Positions 1-5,520 of a stretch of 7,371 bases of DNA are shown here, in pieces. Source of the DNA: Bacteroidia bacterium (GTDB lineage Bacteria; Bacteroidota; Bacteroidia; NS11-12g; UBA9320); contig JAKMFK010000081.1 of assembly GCA_022425465.1 (NCBI GenBank), forward strand, positions 1-7,371, given 5' to 3'. Each line of letters begins with the position of its first letter. Position 1 is the stretch's first letter. Under the pieces are notes generated by a model that had not been told where the DNA came from, made no database searches, and saw only the letters and a program-made list of their open reading frames with translations. The translations under genes and the position numbers were made by a program.

Positions 1-2
1 TC

Positions 3-701
3 AACCAAAAGAACACGACTCTTGGAAGAGAAGGTTCTGATTATTCTGCTGCTATTTTTGCATTTGGATTAGATGCAGAATCGGTAACTATTTGGAAGGA
101 TGTTGAAGGAATTATGAATGCTGATCCTAAACAATTTTCAGAGGCAGAGCTCATCCCAAAAGTATCCTACAACGAAGCTATAGAGCTAGCTTATTATGGA
201 GCTTCTGTTATTCACCCAAAAACTATTCAGCCACTTAAAAACAAGGCAATTCCACTTTTTGTTAAATCGTTTGTTGAGCCTTCATTGCCTGGTACAGAAG
301 TAATCGAAAATGATAGTCGAACGCTTAATGATACACAATGTTACATCATCAAAAAGAACCAATCACTCATTACGATTGCCTCTCGCGATTTCTCATTTAT
401 TGTAGAAGATAATCTTGAGATTATTTTTAGTAAATTTAATGCAGTGGGTATTCAACTAAATTTAATGCAAAACTCAGCAATTAGTTTTATGTCATGTTTT
501 AATATGAATGACACTAAAACAACGGCACTATTGGATGAGCTAAAAGATAAGTTTACGGTAAATATTCAAACGGGTTACACACTTTTAACGGTTTTCAATT
601 ATAACGATTCCAATACTCAACTCGAGAAGATCATTAATAACCGCAAAGTTGCATTGGAACAAAAATCAAGTTCTGCATTACAACTTCTACTTGTTGATTA
701 A
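3..701 (+). CDS. lysC: Aspartokinase, C-terminal part (5' end outside window)
   Basis: Aspartokinase phosphorylates L-aspartate with ATP to 4-phospho-aspartate, the first step towards lysine, threonine, methionine and diaminopimelate; it acts in the cytoplasm. The reading frame is open from the left edge (base 3), so the 232 visible residues are the C-terminal half or slightly more of a protein usually of 400-450 residues. The kinase-domain signature TTLGREGSDYSAA lies at visible residues 5-17, followed by VTIWKDVEGIMNADP and a YGASVIHPKT segment near residue 65. Both are typical of the family. The last 110 or so residues, from about SLITIASRDFSF, fit the regulatory ACT region that usually senses lysine or threonine. 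An ATG at 114 falls inside the conserved domain and is not a start. The gene ends TAA and overlaps the convergent MORN gene by 15 bp. The family call is firm; the symbol is the usual one for a single-function aspartokinase and the paralogue is not certain. Confidence 0.95.
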   Translation, partial: NQKNTTLGREGSDYSAAIFAFGLDAESVTIWKDVEGIMNADPKQFSEAELIPKVSYNEAIELAYYGASVIHPKTIQPLKNKAIPLFVKSFVEPSLPGTEVIENDSRTLNDTQCYIIKKNQSLITIASRDFSFIVEDNLEIIFSKFNAVGIQLNLMQNSAISFMSCFNMNDTKTTALLDELKDKFTVNIQTGYTLLTVFNYNDSNTQLEKIINNRKVALEQKSSSALQLLLVD

Positions 702-1844
702 ACTTCCATCGATTGGTCCCTGCTTGATTTCAACATCATCTTGATAGGTAATTGTACTTTTATTGCTTTGAATAGTCACATCAAAAACCCCATTTTTCTT
801 ACCATTAATAAAATTACCGGTTACTGATTGAACACCATCTGCTGTTGATTGAGTACACTTCCCATGAGGTTTTCCGTTTTTGAAGTAACCATCGATTATA
901 CCGTCAGGTGTTTTGAGCGTACCACGACCATTGAAAGCATTGTTTACCATGGTGCCTGTATAGGAATAGCGATCACTGATTGAATAGGTCCCTTGACCTT
1001 CCATTTTATCTTGTTGCCACTCACCTTGGTATGTAGTTTTATTTGAGTAACCAATTCTGCCTCCGCCATGTTTTTTACTCATGGCAAAACTTCCCGAATA
1101 CGAGTACTTATAATATTCTGAGAAGAATTTTCCTTGCCCCCAAAAAAATCCAAGTTTAAAATCACCCTCATATTTATTACCAAATGAGTCCACATATTGA
1201 CCTCTTCCGTGAGGCACACCATAAGTCCATTCACCTTTATATACAGCTACACCATCACCCCAAATCATTGAGCCTTGACCATCTAGGGTGTTCCCTTCAA
1301 GTTTCTTACCATCTGGTATCAATCGTATGCCTGTTGCTACTTTTAGTTCATTTGGATAGTTCTGTAGTGTTTTGAGCGTAGCTAAAATCCGAATATGGTA
1401 TAATCTACTATTCTCAAAATAAAAATCCATTTGAAAGTCTTCAGTGCTCATTCTTCTAACATATTGATTGTCAGATACAAAATCCAATCCACCAGCTTTT
1501 TCCTGAATCTCATCAATATTCATTCCCCATATAACACCAAAAGGCATTTCTCCAATGTATTTTTGATAGGTATACCCACTGTCGTACAAAGAAATTTTTG
1601 AGAGTACAATGTTCGTATTGTATTCCATACTTATTCCAGACTTGAGATAATCCAATTTGAGTATTCTCAAGTAGGGGAGGAAAGATTCGATTGGTTTATC
1701 ACTTTGAAAAGGCTTGATATAGTTGGAAATAGATGAGGATGTATAAGGTTTACCTAATAATTTCTCAGGTGATTCAGCAATAGCAGATCTGCTAAAAAAG
1801 CTTAATGCAAGGACTAAGATTATTTTAGTTGGTTGAATTCGCAT
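687..1844 (-). CDS. Exported MORN-repeat protein
   Basis: This gene encodes 385 residues. Residues 1-23 look like a Sec signal peptide (basic R2/K7, hydrophobic IILVLALSFF, AIA before the likely cleavage site). There is no lipobox cysteine, so the product is probably periplasmic or surface-exposed. Residues about 50-155 form an unassigned domain with PFGVIWGMNIDEIQEKAGG near 101-119, then a predicted strand-rich stretch (FQMDFYFENSRLYHIRI). From about 184 to 360 there are MORN repeats of roughly 23 residues. Clear units start at YKGEW (202), YEGDF (225), YSGSF (249), YQGEW (272) and YTGTM (295), with weaker ones at IDGYF (317) and VTGNF (341). MORN repeats form an elongated beta structure and are found in many unrelated proteins, so they do not fix a function. 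The ATG at 1844 sits 18 bp below a good TAnnTTTG element. The gene overlaps the aspartokinase 3' end tail-to-tail. Its precise role is unknown. Confidence 0.85.
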   Translation of the reverse strand: MRIQPTKIILVLALSFFSRSAIAESPEKLLGKPYTSSSISNYIKPFQSDKPIESFLPYLRILKLDYLKSGISMEYNTNIVLSKISLYDSGYTYQKYIGEMPFGVIWGMNIDEIQEKAGGLDFVSDNQYVRRMSTEDFQMDFYFENSRLYHIRILATLKTLQNYPNELKVATGIRLIPDGKKLEGNTLDGQGSMIWGDGVAVYKGEWTYGVPHGRGQYVDSFGNKYEGDFKLGFFWGQGKFFSEYYKYSYSGSFAMSKKHGGGRIGYSNKTTYQGEWQQDKMEGQGTYSISDRYSYTGTMVNNAFNGRGTLKTPDGIIDGYFKNGKPHGKCTQSTADGVQSVTGNFINGKKNGVFDVTIQSNKSTITYQDDVEIKQGPIDGSLINK

Positions 1845-1862
1845 GATTTATATAACGATGAA

Positions 1863-1870
1863 CAAATGTA
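1863..1870 (-). promoter_or_regulatory. Bacteroidota -7 promoter element for the MORN gene
   Basis: On the minus strand this reads TACATTTG, an exact match to the TAnnTTTG element recognised by the primary sigma factor of Bacteroidota. It is 18 bp upstream of the ATG at 1844. No good TTG is seen about 19-21 bases further upstream, only a TATG, so the -33 half is weak. In AT-rich DNA a single 6-of-8 fixed-base motif can arise by chance. Confidence 0.4.
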
Positions 1871-1953
1871 TTTGCTATATGTTAGATAGCATAATGTGAT
1901 TTTAATAAAGTTACATTTAATTAAATCATTAGATGAATTGTAATACAAATAAG

Positions 1954-1983
1954 TTGCTTTGAAGCTTTTGTGTTTTAATTTCG
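1954..1983 (+). promoter_or_regulatory. Probable promoter of the fdx-iscX-kdsC operon
   Basis: A TTG at 1954-1956 is followed after 19 bases by TAATTTCG at 1976-1983, one mismatch from the TAnnTTTG consensus. The spacing suits the Bacteroidota -33/-7 pair. Transcription would begin about 5-8 bases further on, leaving only a very short leader before the ATG at 1996. No purine-rich ribosome-binding site is present in that leader. Confidence 0.45.
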
Positions 1984-1995
1984 CGGACATAATCA

Positions 1996-2322
1996 ATGAG
2001 CAATAAAGTACTTTTTAGATTTGAAGAAGACCCTGATAAAGAGGTTGTTGTAGAAGTAGGTGAAGGAGATACCATACTCGATGCTGCATTGGATAACGAC
2101 CTTCATTTAAATCATAATTGTGGGGCAGTTTGTGCATGTAGCACTTGTCATGTATACATTGATAAAGGGATGAATGACTTGCCTGAAATATCAGATAAAG
2201 AAGAAGACTTTATTGATAGAGCTGAAAACCCAAAAATCAACTCTAGATTGGCTTGCCAATGTATTGTAAGTTCTAATATTGAGGTTACAATCCCAGATCA
2301 AAGCAGTATAATTGGACATTAA
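1996..2322 (+). CDS. fdx: [2Fe-2S] ferredoxin, adrenodoxin/Isc type
   Basis: The 108-residue product is a small cytoplasmic electron carrier of the adrenodoxin/Isc ferredoxin group, which passes electrons during iron-sulfur cluster assembly. The cluster ligands are read as C42, C48, C51 and C87 (C-x5-C-x2-C then a distant C). They lie in NCGAVCACSTC and in SRLACQC. From memory, the positions and the extra non-ligand C46 match E. coli Fdx. Other family features are GDTILDAALDN at 25-35, DLPEISDKEEDFID around 61-74 and the acidic overall character. Length is normal (E. coli about 111). The ATG at 1996 is directly downstream of a plausible promoter. One base separates its stop from the iscX ATG, and iscX is the usual downstream partner of fdx in isc operons, which supports the assignment. 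Confidence 0.93.
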   Translation: MSNKVLFRFEEDPDKEVVVEVGEGDTILDAALDNDLHLNHNCGAVCACSTCHVYIDKGMNDLPEISDKEEDFIDRAENPKINSRLACQCIVSSNIEVTIPDQSSIIGH

Positions 2323-2323
2323 A

Positions 2324-2569
2324 ATGGATAAAAATAAATTTTACGAACCCCCTATTAATTGGTCAGACTATGAGGATATTGCTCTGGCTCTTTATGAAAA
2401 ATTTGGTGATGATTTTGATGAGTCTAAAATTTATCGAATTCGTTTTACTGACTTGCTTGACTGGGTGTTAGCCTTACCTAACTTTGAAGGTAAACGTCAA
2501 GATAGTAATGAAGGGCATTTGGAGATGATTCAGAGTAGTTGGGTATACGAATGGAGGGATAATCAATAG
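2324..2569 (+). CDS. iscX: Fe-S cluster assembly protein IscX
   Basis: The product is a small acidic protein of 81 residues. IscX (YfhJ) binds iron and the cysteine desulfurase IscS and tunes the rate of cluster assembly on IscU. Family landmarks visible here are W13 in INWSDYEDIALALYEKF, RFTDLLDWVLAL at 40-51 with the conserved FTD and W, and SNEGHLEMIQSSWVYEW at 61-77 (compare SNE and LVW in E. coli). It is longer than the 66-residue E. coli protein, mostly through about ten extra N-terminal residues. An in-frame TTG at 2312 lies inside fdx. The ATG at 2324, one base after the fdx stop, is the better start and implies translational coupling. kdsC follows after 4 bp. Confidence 0.92.
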   Translation: MDKNKFYEPPINWSDYEDIALALYEKFGDDFDESKIYRIRFTDLLDWVLALPNFEGKRQDSNEGHLEMIQSSWVYEWRDNQ

Positions 2570-2573
2570 TAAT

Positions 2574-3089
2574 ATGATTTACGATACTTTTAAAACCATA
2601 AATACATTCATTTTTGACGTAGATGGTGTACTAACATCTGGAAAAGTATTGGCTCAAGATGACGGGTCGCTAACTCGTGATTTTAATATCAAAGATGGTT
2701 TTGCAATTCAATTTGCTGTGAAGCAAAATTACAGGCTTATTATTATAAGTGGTGGAAGTTCTCATGGAGTCAAGAACCGTCTTCACGGACTGGGTATTGA
2801 AGAAGTATATACAGGTGTATCTGATAAAAAAGAACTCTTTGTAAAGTTGATAAAAAAACACAATCTTGATCTAACCAAGACATTATACATGGGAGATGAC
2901 TTTCCTGATATTTCATCCATGCGAATGTGTGGAGTCAAAACATGTCCTGCAGATGCTGCATGGCAGGTTAAGCAGGAAGCAGATGTTATTACCAAAGCTA
3001 AAGGAGGACAAGGTGCAGCAAGAGAAGTGATAGAGCAGGTACTTACTTTGCAAGACAAGTGGGAGAGTACAGAGCATTCTGTATGGTAA
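2574..3089 (+). CDS. kdsC: 3-deoxy-D-manno-octulosonate 8-phosphate phosphatase (KdsC, HAD family)
   Basis: KdsC removes phosphate from Kdo-8-phosphate to give Kdo, the inner-core sugar that links lipid A to the rest of LPS; it acts in the cytoplasm as a tetramer in known members. The 171-residue product is a cap-less HAD phosphatase of normal family length. Motif I is FDVDGVLT with nucleophile D15 and acid/base D17, motif II is IIISGG with S59, motif III is a lysine at 85/86 (SDKKELF), and motif IV is MGDDFPD with D108/D109 and D112. The C-terminal KGGQGAAREV (143-152) is the GGxGAxRE tail that distinguishes KdsC from other small HAD enzymes. The gene lies 4 bp after iscX. A GGAGGG at 2553-2558 is too far from the ATG to be a convincing ribosome-binding site. 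Some HAD relatives act on other sugar phosphates, so the substrate is inferred from family. Confidence 0.9.
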   Translation: MIYDTFKTINTFIFDVDGVLTSGKVLAQDDGSLTRDFNIKDGFAIQFAVKQNYRLIIISGGSSHGVKNRLHGLGIEEVYTGVSDKKELFVKLIKKHNLDLTKTLYMGDDFPDISSMRMCGVKTCPADAAWQVKQEADVITKAKGGQGAAREVIEQVLTLQDKWESTEHSVW

Positions 3090-3149
3090 TTTCTACAATC
3101 GTATATTACTTTATTAGCATAAGTCTATTAAACTCGCTTCATTTGTAAT

Positions 3150-3443
3150 ATGAAGTTTTTACAACGTTTCATAGTTCATAAATATCCCATTACATTATCC
3201 TTGTTTTTGGTATGGGTCTTATTCTTTGACGGGAATAGTGCTATTTTCATTTATAAACAATACAATGAACTCAAGAATCTCAAACTTCAAGAAGCATTTT
3301 TATCGAATGAAATAGCTGAAATGAAAGAACAGAAAGAAAACTTGTTTTCAGATGACGATAAACTTGAAACTTATGCTCGTGAAAACTACTATTTTAAAAA
3401 AGATGACGAGGATATTTTTGTTATCGAGGATAAGAAAGACTAG
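3150..3443 (+). CDS. FtsB/DivIC-family cell division protein
   Basis: The 97-residue product has the single-pass layout of FtsB/DivIC proteins, which join FtsL and FtsQ/DivIB at the division septum and help activate septal wall synthesis. Residues 1-11 are a short basic cytoplasmic end, about 12-29 (YPITLSLFLVWVLFFDG) a membrane segment, and about 36-66 a charged heptad-like coiled coil (YNELKNLKLQEAFLSNEIAE). The tail KLETYARENYYFKKDDEDIF (71-90) matches the usual LExxAREkyg-kkxxE-xF ending, which would lie in the periplasm. The gap of 60 bp after kdsC may hold its own promoter or be read through. Its TAG stop shares a CTAG with the convergent IMPase gene. The name FtsB or DivIC cannot be settled from sequence alone. 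Confidence 0.88.
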   Translation: MKFLQRFIVHKYPITLSLFLVWVLFFDGNSAIFIYKQYNELKNLKLQEAFLSNEIAEMKEQKENLFSDDDKLETYARENYYFKKDDEDIFVIEDKKD

Positions 3444-4243
3444 TTAAATTCTCTCTGAATTAATTCAAGCATATTTTGATGAATATTAGGGCTTCCAGCC
3501 AATATTGAATTCCCAAACACATAATTTTCTTTATTTTCAAAATCAGTAACTAATCCACCGGCTTGTTGCACAATGTAAGAGCCACCTGCTACATCCCACG
3601 GACTTAAATTGAGCTCGTAAAACGCATCAAATCTTCCACAAGCAGTATAGGCTAAATCTATAGCAGCACTTCCCATTCGTCTGATTCCTTTCGTTTCTCT
3701 CATCAATTTCTTTAGGCAGTTTGTGTATGCTTCCATCTCTTCAAACTTGTAATATGGAAATCCTGTTGCGATTAATGTATCAGCCATACTATTTCGTTTT
3801 GATACAGAAATTCTTTTGCCATTTAAGAATGCACCATCTGGTCTTCCAATAAAAGATTCATCATCAGCAGGAACAAAAACATGGGCATAAACAGGTTTTT
3901 TATTTTGATATAGAGCTATGGAGATGGCATATTTAGTGTGACCAAACAAGTAATTGGTTGTTCCATCTAGTGGATCAATAATCCAATATAAATCCTCATT
4001 TTTTTGGGTTGTTGTGTTTTCTTCAGTTAAGAATCCTGCGTTGGGTGTGATTTTTTTTAGTCCACTAACTAGCTTTTTTTCACTTTCAATATCTACATAA
4101 CTGACCAATTGATTTAGACTTTTTTCTTCAACGTCGCTTGAAATTACTTTTGATTGGTTTTGGATTTGAAAGTTTCCAACTTCTCTAATTAAAAATTCAA
4201 TATCTGAAAGCTGATGACTAGTTAGCATTTGTAATTTTTGCAT
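3440..4243 (-). CDS. Inositol monophosphatase family protein (SuhB-like)
   Basis: This is a metal-dependent phosphatase of the IMPase fold, 267 residues, the usual length. Magnesium ligands are readable: an E of FLTEEN (74/75), D90 and D93 in the signature WIIDPLDGTTN (T95 being the expected water-activating threonine), and D217 in the second signature SPWDVAGG. MGSAAIDLAY (190-199) and the NGK at 141-143 are also family features. Substrates of bacterial members include myo-inositol-1-phosphate, histidinol phosphate and PAP-type nucleotides; the sequence is closest to the SuhB/IMPase type but the substrate is not fixed. The start ATG at 4243 overlaps the upstream glycosyltransferase by 26 bp. 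A second ATG at 4228 would still overlap by 11 bp. Tight coupling suggests co-expression with that enzyme. The gene has no room for a terminator before the convergent ftsB-like gene. Confidence 0.9.
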   Translation of the reverse strand: MQKLQMLTSHQLSDIEFLIREVGNFQIQNQSKVISSDVEEKSLNQLVSYVDIESEKKLVSGLKKITPNAGFLTEENTTTQKNEDLYWIIDPLDGTTNYLFGHTKYAISIALYQNKKPVYAHVFVPADDESFIGRPDGAFLNGKRISVSKRNSMADTLIATGFPYYKFEEMEAYTNCLKKLMRETKGIRRMGSAAIDLAYTACGRFDAFYELNLSPWDVAGGSYIVQQAGGLVTDFENKENYVFGNSILAGSPNIHQNMLELIQREFN

Positions 4244-5276
4244 TGATTTTTAAGATAGAATCCCAGGCAGTTTGAATATCTTTTCTTTCTCTTGTTTCGC
4301 TGTAATGTTCATCAATAAACTTCCTTGATTTGAGTGCAATTTCTGATAGATAATTGGGCTGTTTTTCAATTTTTTGAATCCCTTCTTCTAATTTCAATGC
4401 GAATTGATGAATATCTTTTTCAGGTACAGGTAAGGAGAATTCCTCTTTAAAATACTCATTCCCACCTTTTCCAGGATATCCGATAACAAGACATCCGCTA
4501 GCCATAGCTTCAATACTAGGTAGAGAAAATCCTTCATCTAAATTTGAACTCAAAAAAATACTGCTTTCATTCATGGTTTGAGCTACTTCTGAATGCGATA
4601 ATTGATTTAAGTTTATGATAGTCCAGTTGTCTATATTTTTTCGAAGATTATTAATTTGAATTACCTGTTTTATGTCTTCATAATTTTTACGAGACATGAA
4701 AATAATCTGTTTCTTTTTTTTAGTTGGTTTAAAGACCTTAGTGTCAATGAAATGATGAATCTTAAAAATGGTGATATCATCGAAGGCAAGTTTTAGATAG
4801 TTGATAGCATCATCAGAGTTGACAAGTGTAGCTATTGTTTTTGGGTGGAGATAAGGAGTTTCAGATGCAGACACTTGGATTGGGAAATCAAGAAGTGAGA
4901 GGTAACAACCCTGATTGTATACCACCTTCGAGTGGGATGGATACACTTTATTGATTTGTGGCCCGTATGCTTCAGGTAAAACGAGAATATCAGAATTCAA
5001 AATCTCAACATCATTACGAGTCAATTGGACCGCTCTTAATTTAATGTACCATTGGGGTCTAATAGCAGGTTGATTGTTGAGTTCTGCATGTATCATGTAA
5101 TGATATTCAACAGGTGTTTTAAAATCAAACCATTGGGGCTTGAACCCATAATTTTGATGGACTACAAGAGCATCGTATCCGATATTATTCAGTACATCCA
5201 CCTGCCGATAGATTTGTTTGATACCACCGCTGGGTTCAGCAATATCTGGACAGATGAATAGTATCCTGGATTTCAT
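4218..5276 (-). CDS. Glycosyltransferase, GT4-like (GT-B fold)
   Basis: The 352-residue product is probably a retaining sugar-nucleotide transferase acting at the cytoplasmic face of the inner membrane. The N-terminus ILFICPDIAEPSGGIKQIYR (5-24), with its GG loop, is typical of the first Rossmann domain of GT-B enzymes. The C-terminal domain starts near KKKKQIIFMSRK (186-197), which supplies basic residues for the nucleotide phosphates. It then contains DEGFSLPSIEAMASG (247-261), holding the E-x7-E pair (E248, E256) of GT4 enzymes, and a VIGYPGKGGNEYF loop. No transmembrane segment is visible. The ATG at 5276 is preferred. An in-frame TTG at 5288 exists, but it lies inside the putative -7 promoter box. 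Donor and acceptor sugars cannot be inferred; O-antigen, capsule or protein glycosylation are all possible. Confidence 0.85.
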   Translation of the reverse strand: MKSRILFICPDIAEPSGGIKQIYRQVDVLNNIGYDALVVHQNYGFKPQWFDFKTPVEYHYMIHAELNNQPAIRPQWYIKLRAVQLTRNDVEILNSDILVLPEAYGPQINKVYPSHSKVVYNQGCYLSLLDFPIQVSASETPYLHPKTIATLVNSDDAINYLKLAFDDITIFKIHHFIDTKVFKPTKKKKQIIFMSRKNYEDIKQVIQINNLRKNIDNWTIINLNQLSHSEVAQTMNESSIFLSSNLDEGFSLPSIEAMASGCLVIGYPGKGGNEYFKEEFSLPVPEKDIHQFALKLEEGIQKIEKQPNYLSEIALKSRKFIDEHYSETRERKDIQTAWDSILKINAKITNAN

Positions 5277-5285
5277 TGATAAATT

Positions 5286-5293
5286 CAAAGGTA
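5286..5293 (-). promoter_or_regulatory. Bacteroidota -7 promoter element for the GT4-IMPase operon
   Basis: On the minus strand this reads TACCTTTG, an exact TAnnTTTG match, 9 bp before the ATG at 5276. The region 19-21 bases further upstream has only a partial -33 (AATGTG). If used, the mRNA would begin a few bases before the ATG, giving a nearly leaderless transcript. It overlaps the alternative TTG start at 5288, which therefore cannot be translated from this promoter. Confidence 0.45.
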
Positions 5294-5297
5294 GGAT

Positions 5298-5461
5298 TTA
5301 ATGGTTAGACACATTAAACTTTCCTATATGAATGCTATTTGTCTCATAAACCTTAATAAAATATATTCCAGAAGACAGGTTTGATACATTTATACATGAC
5401 TCAAAATATAATGGGAATTTAGGTAATGTTTGTTTTTATCAAATATTACAATATATGATAT
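5298..5461 (-). pseudogene. Relic of a T9SS C-terminal sorting domain
   Basis: Reading the minus strand from 5435 down to the TAA at 5298-5300 gives 45 codons whose core NVSNLSSGIYFIKVYETN, followed by HIGKFNV, fits the last beta strands of type A T9SS sorting domains (pattern: hydrophobic, L-s-s-G-x-Y-hydrophobic-K-V, a turn, then K-F-hydrophobic). Immediately upstream this frame has two stops, TGA and TAA. A second frame instead gives ISYIVIFDK from 5461 to 5435, which resembles the preceding hydrophobic-F-D-xx-G/K strand. The two frames join cleanly if one A is added to the five-A run at 5433-5437, so a single-base loss is the simplest reading. Further upstream no domain body is recognisable. 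It is therefore a decayed 3' end, now lying between two outward-facing promoters. T9SS tails direct cargo across the outer membrane. The call rests on pattern, not on a database match. Confidence 0.6.
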
Positions 5462-5496
5462 TCATCATAAACAGATGTGATAATTGGTAGATTATC

Positions 5497-5504
5497 TACT
5501 TTTG
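5497..5504 (+). promoter_or_regulatory. Bacteroidota -7 promoter element for the DUF5672-GT2 operon
   Basis: The sequence TACTTTTG matches TAnnTTTG exactly and ends 16 bp before the ATG at 5521. An ATG/GTG around 5475-5479 is a partial -33 at a spacing of 17-19 bases; a full TTG at 5484-5486 is too close. No ribosome-binding site is visible in the short leader. Confidence 0.45.
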
Positions 5505-5520
5505 TTAAATAGTTAAGCAA

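Larger units (their letters stand above)
5277..5520. other. Divergent intergenic region between the glycosyltransferase genes
   Basis: This AT-rich 244-bp stretch holds no intact gene. It contains the two outward-facing -7 elements near its ends and the T9SS-tail relic between them. No tRNA-like fold, riboswitch or convincing long inverted repeat was seen. Confidence 0.6.

Noticed and set aside
1184..1375. Plus-strand open frame of 63 codons opposite the MORN gene
   Set aside because: It is antisense to clear MORN repeats and shows no protein-like features or promoter.
1874..1890. Small inverted repeat GCTAT/ATAGC with a 7-base loop in the MORN-fdx intergenic region
   Set aside because: The stem is only 5 bp in very AT-rich DNA, with no T run placed to make a terminator and no known operator match.
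1938..1948. TTGT-AAT-ACAA palindrome upstream of the fdx promoter
   Set aside because: Four-base arms are expected by chance here; it does not match an operator I can name with confidence.
2553..2558. GGAGGG as a Shine-Dalgarno for kdsC
   Set aside because: It lies 15 bases from the ATG and encodes part of IscX; other genes in the window do not use such sites.
2783..3058. Minus-strand open frame of 91 codons within kdsC
   Set aside because: It is antisense to a well-supported gene; its cysteine- and serine-rich composition is that of a shadow frame.
3138..3145. TTCATTTG just before the FtsB/DivIC-type gene as a possible -7 element
   Set aside because: It lacks the conserved A of TAnnTTTG, has no TTG at the right spacing, and would place the start of transcription almost at the ATG.
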